A DNA stretch of 35,348 nt, from assembly GCF_900107235.1 (NCBI RefSeq), contig NZ_FNPF01000024.1, forward strand, positions 1 through 35,348. The letters are read 5' to 3'. Source of the stretch: Citreimonas salinaria. GTDB lineage: Bacteria > Pseudomonadota > Alphaproteobacteria > Rhodobacterales > Rhodobacteraceae. The translations under genes and the position numbers were made by a program. Numbering within the stretch: the stretch's first letter is position 1; each line of letters opens with the position of its first letter. This document shows positions 22,473 to 31,757 of the stretch, one piece after another. The notes under the pieces were generated by a model, which saw only the letters and a program-made list of their open reading frames with translations, ran no database searches and was not told where the DNA came from.

Positions 22473-23978
22473 TCAGAAGCGGGGCACCATGGCCGGCGCG
22501 GGGGCGTTCTCGTGCTCCAGCTGCATCTCGTTCGCCTGTCGCAGATCCCGGTCTGCATGGTCAGCGACCACGCGTGACAGCTCGTTGAGCTGCATCACCG
22601 GGACGGCGGCCGGCGGGTTGCCGAGCAGGAAGGCCTCGATGCGCTCCCACTCGTCCAGCAGGTTCTGCTCGCTCGTTGTGAGACCCTGCTTCTTACGCTC
22701 GTGCAGGTCCGCCTTCGACATCCGCTTCAGGTTCGCCGGCGTAAGCGTCGGGACACCCGGCTGAGGGCCGGTGAAGCGCTCGAAGAACGCATCCGTGCGG
22801 TCCTCACGCATGAAGTCCTTGCCGGGCTTCAGACCGCCCATGGCGCGGCCGCCCGTGCCCTCTCCGGAATCGTCCGCAATCGCCCGGGTCCGGTCGGACT
22901 GCTTGATCGTGATGGCCGCGGCTTCGAGGAGCTTCGTGGCAACGGGCTGAACGACGGCAGCGTCCGCGTCCATTCTCGCGGCGTTGATCACGGTCTTCGG
23001 ATCGTGCTCGCCGTACACGATGTCGAACCGTTCGCGGAACTCTTCGAAGGGCCGTGCGATTTCAGGATCTTTCGCACGCAGGCGCTCTTCCATTTTCAGG
23101 AACAGGTCCCGGGCGGCATCGAAGTGTCCGGCGCCGTTCCCCGAATAATCCTGCAAGCTGGCGATCTCGGCCAGCTTCGCAACCTGCCGCTCCACACCAC
23201 CCAAGAGCCTTTCAGATGCCTTCCTGGACTTCGATCCGTCGGCGGACCGGCTCTGGACTGCAGATGCAATCGCCGCGGTGCGGGCCAGGGTAGCCGCGGC
23301 GGAGGCAAAGCCCGGCGAGACCTCAGGCATTTTCACAAGCCCGGCTTCCACGCCGAACATGCGCTGATCCCTGTTCAGGGATTTCCAGCTTTCCTGAAAA
23401 TGCCGCTGGATCGCCGCAGTGCCCCGGCAGCGGCGGGTCCACCACCGCGTGTCGCTGCCCTGGAATGACGACGGAGCCCCAGTGGCGAGGTGCGGGAGCA
23501 CGGCTGCCACAACGTCGATGTTGCGGCCGTTGTGCGCCATCCTGCCGGCTTCGCGTGTCGCCAGGCCGGCTGCCAGCGGCGACAGGGCGCGTGCGGGGTC
23601 CGATCCCGGATTTGCTGCGTACTCAGATGTCGCGAAGCGGAACGACGCCGTCTGCAAAGACTTGTTCAGAGCCCGCCGATCCTCGAGCGTGTCCAGCTGT
23701 GAATACACGAGATCGACTGCCGCAAGACGGCGGTAGTAGTCCTTGGCCGACCGGCTGATGCCGGCCAATTTCGGCTGCTTTGAAGTCTCGTCGACTTCCA
23801 GGTCACCGGCGACATCCCCGGCGCATTCCTGCAGGTCCCGGTTTCCGGGGAAGTACGCGTTGAGGTGCTTGCCCGCTTTCAGGTCCGCGGCCACTCCTTG
23901 CTTCAGGGCCCGGTACTGCTCACGCGTGAGCTCGTAGCTTTCCCCGCGCAGGCTCAGCGTCTTGTGAAAATTGCTCAT
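22473..23978 (-). CDS. Unknown 501-residue protein coupled to the T4CP gene
   Basis: The 501-residue protein has no signal peptide or membrane segment and matches nothing I recognise. It opens with SLRGESYELTREQYRALKQG. It is rich in helical, charged and alanine segments, including GLVKMPEVSPGFASAAATLARTAAIASAVQ and FEEFRERFDIVYGEHDPKTVINAARM. The C-terminus (about 410-500) has LTPANLKRMSKADLHERKKQGLTTSEQNLLDEWERIEAFL. No relaxase histidine triad or ATPase motif is visible. Its ATG overlaps the stop of the coupling-protein gene (ATGA), so the two are translationally coupled. An accessory transfer factor, effector or relaxosome partner of the T4CP is the likely role; this is inference from position only. 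Confidence 0.6.
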   Translation of the reverse strand: MSNFHKTLSLRGESYELTREQYRALKQGVAADLKAGKHLNAYFPGNRDLQECAGDVAGDLEVDETSKQPKLAGISRSAKDYYRRLAAVDLVYSQLDTLEDRRALNKSLQTASFRFATSEYAANPGSDPARALSPLAAGLATREAGRMAHNGRNIDVVAAVLPHLATGAPSSFQGSDTRWWTRRCRGTAAIQRHFQESWKSLNRDQRMFGVEAGLVKMPEVSPGFASAAATLARTAAIASAVQSRSADGSKSRKASERLLGGVERQVAKLAEIASLQDYSGNGAGHFDAARDLFLKMEERLRAKDPEIARPFEEFRERFDIVYGEHDPKTVINAARMDADAAVVQPVATKLLEAAAITIKQSDRTRAIADDSGEGTGGRAMGGLKPGKDFMREDRTDAFFERFTGPQPGVPTLTPANLKRMSKADLHERKKQGLTTSEQNLLDEWERIEAFLLGNPPAAVPVMQLNELSRVVADHADRDLRQANEMQLEHENAPAPAMVPRF

Positions 23979-26704
23979 GAGAAGTCGACCTCATCCTTCA
24001 GTTCGTGTTCTTCCGCGAGCGAGGCTTCCAGGTCCTCGTCGCTTGGGCCATCATCGTCGCCCTCGTCATCCTCTTCCTCGTCGCCGGCCTCTTCCTCTTT
24101 CAGGGATGCCAGGGCGGCTTCCTGAAGCGAATGCACGGCGGGGTGCTCCTCGCTCTCGCCGACCATCTCACGACCGGTTTTCACAGCGATTAAGGCTTCG
24201 GACTGCCTCTCCAGGTCTTCCTCGGTTTCCTTCAGGCCAACTTCGAGCTGCTCGAGCTTTGTCAGGTCTTCGGCGCTCATCTCGAACGCCCCCAGGTCGA
24301 TGTCGTCCATTTCCGACGCGCCGGCGTCGAAGCGTGTCATCGACGGCCCCGTCATCAGGCGAGCGAGGACGCCCTCGTCTTCTGCTGTTACCTGGTGCCC
24401 CGCCTCCAGAGCGTCGAGAACCGTCAGCAGGCGTGCGTGAGCCGGATCCTTCGCTGCCTGCTCTGCAACGAGCTCACGCGGTGATACCTCTTTCCAGTCG
24501 CCGAGATCCTCACGCTCATCGGCAACCACACCATTCACACCACCCAAGCCCTGAAGGGCGCCTTCAAGAGCCTGCGGCAGCGGGTCGGCGTTGTAGTCTT
24601 CGACGAAAGCCTTCTTCTCGAACGGGTTGTCTGAAGCCACGGCCATCAGTTCGGGCCGCGCTTTGTAGAAGCAGGTGCCGACGATCATCGGTTTCTTGCC
24701 GACCTTCTTGTCGTCTACGCCTACGCGGCGGAAGACGATGGCCCGGGTCCGGTCCAGATCCATGATTTCCGTGGCCGTTTTCAGGCGCCGTGCGTGCCGT
24801 TCCGCGGAAATCGAAACCCCGCCACTGTCGGCTCCGAGGATCTGGCCACGCTGCTTCGATTTCTGTCCGCTGTAGTTCACGTTCTCGATCGTGGTCTCGC
24901 CGATCGTCTTCGAGATCCTCTCTGCGGTTTCCTCACCGCCGATCGCAAAAAACATCTGCAGCATCGAGTTGTCGGACCAAGAGTCGAAGGTCTTGTCGCC
25001 GGCCTGCTTGTCGAGCGCCTCGGGAGCCTGGATGATCCCTGCGAGCGTGATCCCGTATCCCCTGCCTTGGTTCAGAGCGGTCTGGTGCAGAATCGGGAAG
25101 TCGCCCAGCACCTGCATCTCGTCGACCATGAACAGGGTGGAGCCGTTGACCTTGCCCTCGGCGGCGAAGATGGCATTGAGCAGGGCGCCGACGATCAGGC
25201 GTGCAAGACCCGGCGTGGATTCCAGCGTAGCGAGCGGGATGCAGATGAAGATCGACGTCTTGCCGTTGTTGACCGCGGCCGACGGGAACGACTGCCCGTT
25301 CGAGCCATCGCGCGGAACTCCGGACACGACTGACGAGATGCTCGGGTCGCCAATCCACCAGAAGTTCTTCTGCACTGAGGCGATGATGTTCGGCCAGGTC
25401 CGCTCCATATCGCCGCCCACGAACGAACCCGCCCACGTCTTGATCTGCGGAGTGGCCGCACCGTAGCGCTGCTCGTTTTCAGGTTTCTTCATGCTCTCGT
25501 AGAGCTTTGTGATCTCTGCCGAAATCTCGTTCGGAGAGCGGAAGAGGAAGTCGTAGACATCCCGGATGTTCGGTGCGGCGCCTCCCCCCTTCAGGCCGTG
25601 CTCTGCGATCTTGAAAGCGAGGACGAACGCGAAGAGACGCTTGGCCGTTTCAGCGAAGAAGGCTGCCCCATCGTCCCCGCCGCCGGAGTCTGAGAAAATC
25701 CAGGACGCGACGGTCATGCAGTCCCGCGTGAACGTCGTCGAGGCGGGGTCGATCCACCCGATGACGTTCATGCTGTCTGTATCGAAGTCGCCCGGCTTGA
25801 GCTTAAAGACGTCGTGTCCCAGCTGCCCGCGAGCCGCCGCGGTCACGGCATGGACTTCCGATTTCGGGTCGATGCAGACTAGGCTGCCGGCTTTGTACGT
25901 CAGCGCGTTCGGGATGACGAAGCTGACTGTCTTGCCGCCGCCGGAGCCCGAAACGACGAGCATGTGACCGCCGAACGACCCACGCAGGATCGGCGGGTTC
26001 TTTGCCGTCCCGGTTGCGGCCCTGGAGGCCGTCACAGCCGTCTTCCAGCCCAACCCGGTCACGAGGGCTTTCGTGAATGCCATGGCTGCGTGCAGGCGCC
26101 GTGCAACCCCGCGGACTACCTTCCCGGTGACGCTCTCGGCTTCGGGCAGGTGCGGTGTCGCCACGCCAAAGATGATGTCGCCGTCTGCGTAGTGTGCAGC
26201 GGCCGCTGTCACGTCTCCGAGGCTTGCGGATCCGTGGTCCTTCGTCTTCGCGGGGCGCCAGGTCGTCCCGAACCGCAGCAGGTTCACTTCGCGATCGATC
26301 ACCTCGCGCAGAGCGCCCGGGCGGAGCCGGGACCGCAGGATCATGCCGGCAGTAACCAGGGCCGCGATACCGGCGGCGATCGGAACGGCGACGCTTCCCG
26401 GGGTGACGAGGTTCACCACATCCGGCGGCGCCAGCGCTACACCGATCAGGATCCAGGCGATCGGCAGGTTGGTCCGCCCGGCCTTGGCGTCGATTTCCAG
26501 GACCTCGAGCATGTCGAGGATAGCGATCAGGAACCAGGTCACGAGCGGAGAGAGCAGAACCAGCAACTCCTGCCGCTCGAGCGGCGACAGCGGCAGGAGT
26601 TGCTGGTGTGGAAGCACGTAGATCAGTCCGACCGCAACCGGGATCCAGAGCCAGAACGTGAATAGTGATAGCGCCTTGCGAAGGATGCCGTTGATCAAAT
26701 TCAC
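23975..26704 (-). CDS. Type IV coupling protein (VirD4/TraG-like ATPase)
   Basis: The 909-residue protein begins at GTG 26704, 8 bases after aggag; the ATG at 26803 lacks support. It has N-terminal membrane helices (about 11-30, 47-66, 82-93, 105-122) and a RecA-like motor. Walker A is VVSGSGGGKTVSF (about 250-262) and Walker B STLFMVDEMQVLGDFP (about 522-537), followed by GYGITLAGIIQAPEAL with the conserved Gln. A long C-terminal tail (about 750-909) is acidic and predicted disordered, ending in Asp/Glu-rich sequence, as in coupling proteins that recruit substrates or adaptors. Such proteins link the relaxosome to a type IV secretion channel. No relaxase or mating-pair genes lie in the window, so they should be outside it. 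Confidence 0.88.
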   Translation of the reverse strand: MNLINGILRKALSLFTFWLWIPVAVGLIYVLPHQQLLPLSPLERQELLVLLSPLVTWFLIAILDMLEVLEIDAKAGRTNLPIAWILIGVALAPPDVVNLVTPGSVAVPIAAGIAALVTAGMILRSRLRPGALREVIDREVNLLRFGTTWRPAKTKDHGSASLGDVTAAAAHYADGDIIFGVATPHLPEAESVTGKVVRGVARRLHAAMAFTKALVTGLGWKTAVTASRAATGTAKNPPILRGSFGGHMLVVSGSGGGKTVSFVIPNALTYKAGSLVCIDPKSEVHAVTAAARGQLGHDVFKLKPGDFDTDSMNVIGWIDPASTTFTRDCMTVASWIFSDSGGGDDGAAFFAETAKRLFAFVLAFKIAEHGLKGGGAAPNIRDVYDFLFRSPNEISAEITKLYESMKKPENEQRYGAATPQIKTWAGSFVGGDMERTWPNIIASVQKNFWWIGDPSISSVVSGVPRDGSNGQSFPSAAVNNGKTSIFICIPLATLESTPGLARLIVGALLNAIFAAEGKVNGSTLFMVDEMQVLGDFPILHQTALNQGRGYGITLAGIIQAPEALDKQAGDKTFDSWSDNSMLQMFFAIGGEETAERISKTIGETTIENVNYSGQKSKQRGQILGADSGGVSISAERHARRLKTATEIMDLDRTRAIVFRRVGVDDKKVGKKPMIVGTCFYKARPELMAVASDNPFEKKAFVEDYNADPLPQALEGALQGLGGVNGVVADEREDLGDWKEVSPRELVAEQAAKDPAHARLLTVLDALEAGHQVTAEDEGVLARLMTGPSMTRFDAGASEMDDIDLGAFEMSAEDLTKLEQLEVGLKETEEDLERQSEALIAVKTGREMVGESEEHPAVHSLQEAALASLKEEEAGDEEEDDEGDDDGPSDEDLEASLAEEHELKDEVDFS

Positions 26705-26730
26705 CGCGGAAACTCCTGTTAAATCTGGGG

Positions 26731-26742
26731 CCGGTATACCGG
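26731..26742. promoter_or_regulatory. 12-bp palindrome in the divergent promoter of the transfer genes
   Basis: ccggtataccgg is a perfect palindrome midway between the T4CP start (26704, minus) and the small membrane protein start (26782, plus). The position fits an operator controlling both directions, for example for the XRE or ribbon-helix-helix protein. Role is inferred. Confidence 0.5.
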
Positions 26743-26781
26743 AGCGAGCTTTTTCACGGATTAAAGAAGGATAGCTGATCG

Positions 26782-27051
26782 ATGAGCGAGACCGACAAAT
26801 CAACAGAGCAGCTGCCGGAGCTCGGCATGCAGGGCTTCGAGATGGTGACCGAGGATCAGCTCCCCGACCCCACCCCGGCGGCAGGTGAAGGCACTTTCGT
26901 CGATTCAGTCCTGGCGCTCGCCGGTGATGCGTACGGGCTTGCTCTCGCCGTCACCGGGATCTGGTTCGCGGCGAGCCTTCTGACGGGGCGCCCGCAATGG
27001 ACCGCGGCCGCGGCATTCGCCGCCCTCATCTTCGTCGGGAGCTTCTTCTGA
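26782..27051 (+). CDS. Small membrane protein, transfer-associated
   Basis: The 89-residue protein starts at ATG 26782 after aagga. The first about 45 residues are acidic and proline-rich. Residues about 47-88 form two hydrophobic segments (SVLALAGDAYGLALAVTGIWFAASLL and WTAAAAFAALIFVGSFF). The next gene's ATG overlaps its stop (TGATG). It is divergent from the coupling-protein gene, so it is probably an inner-membrane part or partner of the transfer apparatus, but no family is recognised. Confidence 0.65.
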   Translation: MSETDKSTEQLPELGMQGFEMVTEDQLPDPTPAAGEGTFVDSVLALAGDAYGLALAVTGIWFAASLLTGRPQWTAAAAFAALIFVGSFF

Positions 27052-27749
27052 TGCCCATGATCGGATCAAGCAACGCTGGTCCAACGCCGCCGGCGGAAGA
27101 GCAAACGCCTGAAAATCAGGTTGCTGCCTCGGACACTGCCGCGGGTGAGGCACCGGACACGACGGAAGCCCCGCGGGCAGCTGAGAGCATGAGCCCCCGG
27201 AAAAAAGCCGGGATCCTTGCCGGGGTCGGTGCTGTGGCTGTTGTCGTTTTCATGAATTTCCCAAGATCGGAGCCCGAGCCGGAGCCGGTTGTCGTCGACA
27301 CGGTGAAGCCGACACTGAAAGTCGGAGAGGTCGACATCTACGAAGACGCGTACATCGAAGACTACGCGCGACAGACGGATGAAGAGATCGAGCAGACCCT
27401 GCGGGCGCTTGAAGGTGGTGTGACACCCCCGAGCGCAGGAACCGCTCCTGCCTGGGCAGGGAAACTCGCACCATCGCTGAACGCTGTTCCTTCGACGCAT
27501 CGCGTGCAGATCGCCGGCGGCCCGATCGTCTACAGCAACGAGGCGAAAGCCGACGCGCGCTCTGAAGACCTGGACCCAGTAACAGCCGCAGATAGCACTG
27601 AAGGTGAAGAAGGCATCGGAAGCCACGTCTCGGGCGGGCTGAAGAACTCGCTGAAGAAGGTCACCGGCGGTGGTGTGGTGTCAGGTATCGTGATCGACGG
27701 TGTGTCATCTGCAGCAAAGAGCCAGGTCAACCGGATCACCGGGCAGTAA
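27051..27749 (+). CDS. Bitopic membrane protein, transfer-associated
   Basis: The 232-residue protein has a cytoplasmic-looking Pro/Ala/Glu-rich N-terminus (about 1-48). One membrane helix follows (KKAGILAGVGAVAVVVFMNF, about 52-71), then an acidic proline linker (EPEPEPVVVD) and a soluble domain with KPTLKVGEVDIYEDAYIEDYARQTDEEIEQTLRALEGG. The C-terminus is glycine-rich (GGGVVSGIVIDGVSSAAKSQV). The single-helix-plus-proline-linker layout resembles VirB10/TraB-like envelope-spanning proteins in general form, but no specific motif supports that. Translational coupling to the preceding gene points to a shared role. Confidence 0.65.
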   Translation: MPMIGSSNAGPTPPAEEQTPENQVAASDTAAGEAPDTTEAPRAAESMSPRKKAGILAGVGAVAVVVFMNFPRSEPEPEPVVVDTVKPTLKVGEVDIYEDAYIEDYARQTDEEIEQTLRALEGGVTPPSAGTAPAWAGKLAPSLNAVPSTHRVQIAGGPIVYSNEAKADARSEDLDPVTAADSTEGEEGIGSHVSGGLKNSLKKVTGGGVVSGIVIDGVSSAAKSQVNRITGQ

Positions 27750-27910
27750 ACCGCCCGGGGCACGCGAGCACTGCCCGAGAACCGTGTGTTGCCTGAATTC
27801 AGGATCTTGATGTCGACAGGAACCTGACAACTCTGCTTACAGGAAGGCAATACTGATTGGCAGCACCGGTCTTCCAGCGTACTCTCGGCCGGTGAAACCC
27901 CGTGAGATCC

Positions 27911-28918
27911 ATGTCGAATACCAAGCAAATCCTGTCCATGCTGCGCAGCCGCGCCGAAGGCGACGAGGACCAGTTTCTAGCCATTGCCCTTCAGGTGGCG
28001 GCCGCCGAAGCACGTCAGGGAAGACGCACGAACGCGGAACAGCTCCGGGCCGCCGTCGAAGAGCTTCGCCGTAACCGCGGGGACAAACCTTCAGTACGAG
28101 TCTCGCTTGCGCGCCCGCGCGGCGACCTTGAAGATCTTCTTGATCTCCGGGAACCCGCCCTTCGCCTCCAGAACGTCGTCATGGCGAGCGACTTGCGCGA
28201 GAAGCTGGACAGGATTGTCCTACAGCAGGAGCGTCGGACTTGGTTGCGCGAGGGAAACCGAGTTCCAGTGCGTCGCCTGCTTTTTGCTGGGCCTCCGGGT
28301 TCGGGGAAAACGATGACCGCAGAGGCTTTGGCCGGGGAATTACGACTGCCGCTCCTCGTCGTGCGACTCGAGGCGCTGCTTACGCGCTACATGGGTGAGA
28401 CATCCGCAAAGCTCCGCCTCGTGTTCGACGAAACGATCCGACGGCGCGGAGTGTACCTCTTTGACGAGTTCGACGCAGTAGGCGGTAGGCGAACAGCCAC
28501 AAACGATGTCGGCGAGATGCGGCGTGTACTGAACAGCTTCCTACAGTTTATGGAAGAGCCCGCGTCGACGGATAGTGTCATCCTCGCAGCGACCAATCAT
28601 CCTGAACTCCTGGACCCAGCGTTGCAGCGCCGGTTCGATGAAGTTCTACGCTTCGACATGCCGTCTCCCGGTGAGATATGCGAAGTCATCCGCAATCACC
28701 TTCGCCCCATGAAGTGCCCGCGGATCGCATGGAAGCGCGTCGTTGAGGCTGGACAAGGTCTTAGTCAGGCCGAACTCGCTCGTGCCGCCGACGAGGCAGC
28801 AAAGTCCGTGCTCCTGTCCGAGAGTGACACAGTACGAACAGACGATCTGCTGCGGCAAATCGCGGCCCGTCACGAGATGCGAAACGTCTTCAGCGGCGGC
28901 CAGGACACGGTGCGCTGA
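27911..28918 (+). CDS. ietA: AAA-ATPase of the IetAS plasmid stability/defence system
   Basis: The 335-residue AAA+ protein is read from ATG 27911; an upstream in-frame GTG adds three residues. The N-terminal 110 residues are helical. The ATPase core has Walker A FAGPPGSGKTMTAE (127-134 central), pore-like RYMGETSAKL, Walker B VYLFDEFDAVGGRR (181-194), sensor 1 ILAATNHPELLD and the arginine finger QRRFDEV (240-241). A small C-terminal helical lid follows. IetA of the Agrobacterium plasmid pTiC58 is an AAA-ATPase antitoxin that pairs with the subtilisin-like toxin IetS. The adjacent gene is exactly that partner, so the assignment is strong. Role: stabilises the replicon and causes incompatibility; homologous pairs are also reported to protect against phage. 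Confidence 0.85.
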   Translation: MSNTKQILSMLRSRAEGDEDQFLAIALQVAAAEARQGRRTNAEQLRAAVEELRRNRGDKPSVRVSLARPRGDLEDLLDLREPALRLQNVVMASDLREKLDRIVLQQERRTWLREGNRVPVRRLLFAGPPGSGKTMTAEALAGELRLPLLVVRLEALLTRYMGETSAKLRLVFDETIRRRGVYLFDEFDAVGGRRTATNDVGEMRRVLNSFLQFMEEPASTDSVILAATNHPELLDPALQRRFDEVLRFDMPSPGEICEVIRNHLRPMKCPRIAWKRVVEAGQGLSQAELARAADEAAKSVLLSESDTVRTDDLLRQIAARHEMRNVFSGGQDTVR

Positions 28919-28921
28919 ACC

Positions 28922-31456
28922 TTGGCAGATTACGACCGTCCACACATCGACGTCACGCCTCTGCTGACCGAACGCTCATACAAAGCCCATCAATCAACTG
29001 GCGCACGGACCTTCGCGAGGAACCGTGAGCAGCACGGTGCCCGTCTGAGTGCCGGCCTTTCCGCGTCCTTCGCTGCCGCGGATGCTCGACGCCCGGACCC
29101 GGAAGCCCTTCCAACCGGGGTCCATCAAGGGAAGGGGGCATTTGTCACCGTTACGCTCCACCCGGCTGCCAAGGAACTCAAGATCGAGAAGCCCGACAAG
29201 GGCATTCGGCAAAGCGCTGCCGGTGATGAGGGCGGAAGGCGCACGATGGTCCTCCACTTCGAAGATCGGGAGGCGCAAGACTATCTGACCGAGCGTGTAG
29301 AGCGCTATCGGGCCGGTGCGCTGAACGAGAGCGGGAACCCGCCTCTGGCTGGTGCCATGCAACCGATCGAGAGCTTCACGCCGACTGAGCTCGTCGACAT
29401 CTGGCGCGAAGACCCGGCAGCGCTGCCAGAAGGTGATGACGTTTCATGGTGGGGCCTCTGGTGCTGGGATGTGTTCGTCAATGACGTCACCAGCCTTGCT
29501 CGCCGCCTCAACATGCAGGTTGCTCCCGAGGACCGCTGGAGCACATTTCCAGATGTTCAAGTCGTCCCGGTCCATGCGACTCGCGCGCAAATCCAATCCC
29601 TGCTGGATCTCGGCCAACCCGGCGTGGCCGAGATAGGCTTCGCGACAGATGATCCCGCCATTCTGGTTTATCTTACTGGCCGCGAGCAGGAATGCTTGGT
29701 CGAGAACCTTGCAGAACGTATCGTTTGGCCCGGAGAAGACGCTCCGGCGGTCTGCCTGCTTGATACCGGTGTCAATCGCGCGCACCCACTCATCGAGCCT
29801 GCCCTTGCGCCGCAGGATACGCAGGCAGTCGAAGAAGATTGGAGCGTGGGCGACCACTACGATGGACCGGGCCACGGCACGCCCATGGCGGGTCTCGCTC
29901 TGCATGGAGACCTGACTGGATCGCTGGCCGACGCGTCTACACCCGATCTGCATCATCGCCTGGAAAGCATCAAGTTCCTCTCTCCGCGCCCAAGGGCGGA
30001 GGACGATCCGGCAAACTATGGCGCGATTACGCAGGCCGCGGTGGCCTTGGCCGAAGAGCGGAACCCGAACCGGAACCGAACGATCTGCTCGGCCGCAACT
30101 AATCCGAACCGGAACGGGGACCGCCCGTCACGCTGGAGTGCGGCCATCGATGAGATCGCTGCTGGCGTCGATGCCGCTGACGACGAAGAACCGCCTCGAC
30201 GCCTCTTCGTTCAGGCGGTCGGAAACATTGGCCACAGCAACGATTGGTCGGCGATCAAGGATCCAACGCGCCACCCGGGGCAAGATCCCGCGCAAGCATG
30301 GAATGCGCTCACCGTCGGTGGGGTCACCTTCAAGGACAGGATCGAGACGCGCGACCGCGCCGAGTGGTCGGCTTGCGCCAATGTCGGGGAAGCGAGCCCT
30401 TACGGACGGACCTCTGTCGACTGGCCGGACGGCACCACGCCGATCAAGCCGGAAATCGTCCTTGAGGCTGGCAACCGCGCAATCAACGGCCTCGGCGATC
30501 AGGTAACCGACGCGATGCCTTCCCTTTCGCTGGTGTCGACCGGGAAGGGAGGGGCCGGCGATGTCCTTGTGCCATTTCATGCAACCAGCGCCGCAACTGC
30601 GTTGGCCTCCCGCATGGCAGCACAGATTATGGCAAAGCACCCTGCGTACTGGCCCGAAACTGTCCGCGCGCTGATGGTCCATAGTGCTGACTGGACGCAA
30701 CCAATGAAGGCAGAGTTCGCCCACGCCTCGGGTAAAACCACCCGTAGCGCTCTCCGGCGGAGATTCGGATACGGGATGCCGAGCCTGCAGCGCGCACTGG
30801 CGTCAGCGTCTAACGATCTCGCACTTGTCTCGCAGGCCTACATCCAACCATTCGACCGGCCTCAAGCAGCTCGTCGCGACCCGAGCCAGAGAGTTGGAGA
30901 AGTCACCTTCGGCGATGCGCACTACTACGATCTACCATGGCCAACGGAAGTTCTCGAGCAGCTTGAAAATTGCCAGGTGCAGCTGAAGGTTACGCTATCC
31001 TACTTCGTCGAACCGTACCCGCTAAAAGGGTCTATGCTTGATCCGGCCCGCTATCGGTCCTTCGGCCTTCGATTTGACCTCAAGCGCCAGCGCGAAACGG
31101 AAGCGCAGTTCCAGCGCCGCAGAAACGCGGAATTGGGTGACAGGATCGAGGGCGGTGAAGACGATCCGAACTGGGACTTCGGACCAAAGGCGATAGCTGC
31201 TGGATCGCTACACTGTGACACATGGACGGGCACGGCCGTTGAACTGGCCTCTCGTAACCAGCTGGTCATCTACCCCGTCATGGGGTGGTGGAGGGACCGG
31301 CGGAGTCAACGGCGTTATCTCGATAAAGCTCGCTATGCGCTCGTCGTCACGCTGACCACACCGGATGTAGAGATCGACCTGCAGGCGGAAGTAGCAACGA
31401 CCGCACAAACCTTGATCGCTGCGAGGACACGCATTGGAACGGAAGTCCGCACGTGA
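28922..31456 (+). CDS. ietS: Subtilisin-like serine protease of the IetAS system
   Basis: The 844-residue protein starts at TTG 28922, three bases after the IetA stop in the same frame, so no earlier start exists. The S8 triad is visible: D281 in AVCLLDTGVN, H318 in DGPGHGTPMAGLAL and S556 in FHATSAATALASRM, with oxyanion N435 in AVGNIGHS. The N-terminal 265 residues and the C-terminal part (about 590-844) are characteristic non-catalytic domains. No signal peptide is present, so it acts in the cytoplasm, as expected for an intracellular toxin restrained by IetA. A repeat-like NPNRN motif occurs twice near 382 and 395. The active-site Ser motif is A-T-S-A-A rather than the usual G-T-S-M-A. 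Confidence 0.85.
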   Translation: MADYDRPHIDVTPLLTERSYKAHQSTGARTFARNREQHGARLSAGLSASFAAADARRPDPEALPTGVHQGKGAFVTVTLHPAAKELKIEKPDKGIRQSAAGDEGGRRTMVLHFEDREAQDYLTERVERYRAGALNESGNPPLAGAMQPIESFTPTELVDIWREDPAALPEGDDVSWWGLWCWDVFVNDVTSLARRLNMQVAPEDRWSTFPDVQVVPVHATRAQIQSLLDLGQPGVAEIGFATDDPAILVYLTGREQECLVENLAERIVWPGEDAPAVCLLDTGVNRAHPLIEPALAPQDTQAVEEDWSVGDHYDGPGHGTPMAGLALHGDLTGSLADASTPDLHHRLESIKFLSPRPRAEDDPANYGAITQAAVALAEERNPNRNRTICSAATNPNRNGDRPSRWSAAIDEIAAGVDAADDEEPPRRLFVQAVGNIGHSNDWSAIKDPTRHPGQDPAQAWNALTVGGVTFKDRIETRDRAEWSACANVGEASPYGRTSVDWPDGTTPIKPEIVLEAGNRAINGLGDQVTDAMPSLSLVSTGKGGAGDVLVPFHATSAATALASRMAAQIMAKHPAYWPETVRALMVHSADWTQPMKAEFAHASGKTTRSALRRRFGYGMPSLQRALASASNDLALVSQAYIQPFDRPQAARRDPSQRVGEVTFGDAHYYDLPWPTEVLEQLENCQVQLKVTLSYFVEPYPLKGSMLDPARYRSFGLRFDLKRQRETEAQFQRRRNAELGDRIEGGEDDPNWDFGPKAIAAGSLHCDTWTGTAVELASRNQLVIYPVMGWWRDRRSQRRYLDKARYALVVTLTTPDVEIDLQAEVATTAQTLIAARTRIGTEVRT

Positions 31457-31757
31457 AACGGACGGAATGCTCGCTGAACTCGTCGCGTGCCCAGGTTGAT
31501 CGGCTGATCGGGCCGGTCACCGATAACAAAGTCTCCGCGTAATCTGCCCTTGGAAAACGTCTAAGCCCCTTGCTGGATGTGTTGTTGAACCGGTTATGAC
31601 CCCGAGGGCAACACGGTTCTCAACCGGAAATTGCCCGTACCGAAATCTTTCGGGGGCGGATTCTTCGTCCGGCGTGTCGGCCGTTCGAGCGCTTCACACC
31701 GTGCCGTCCGCAGCCTACTCTCACCTGGTGTTGCAGGTTGCAGAGCGGAAACTCGTC
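31457..31757. other. Intergenic region after ietS
   Basis: About 300 bases without a supported gene. It includes a partial dyad, ttgaaccggtta near 31586 against ctcaaccgg near 31619. It may hold the promoter of the next gene. An in-frame upstream extension of that gene exists but reads like non-coding sequence. Confidence 0.4.

Noticed and set aside
22473-23978. Relaxase identity for the 501-residue protein
   Set aside because: No histidine triad or catalytic tyrosine motif of known relaxase families could be found.
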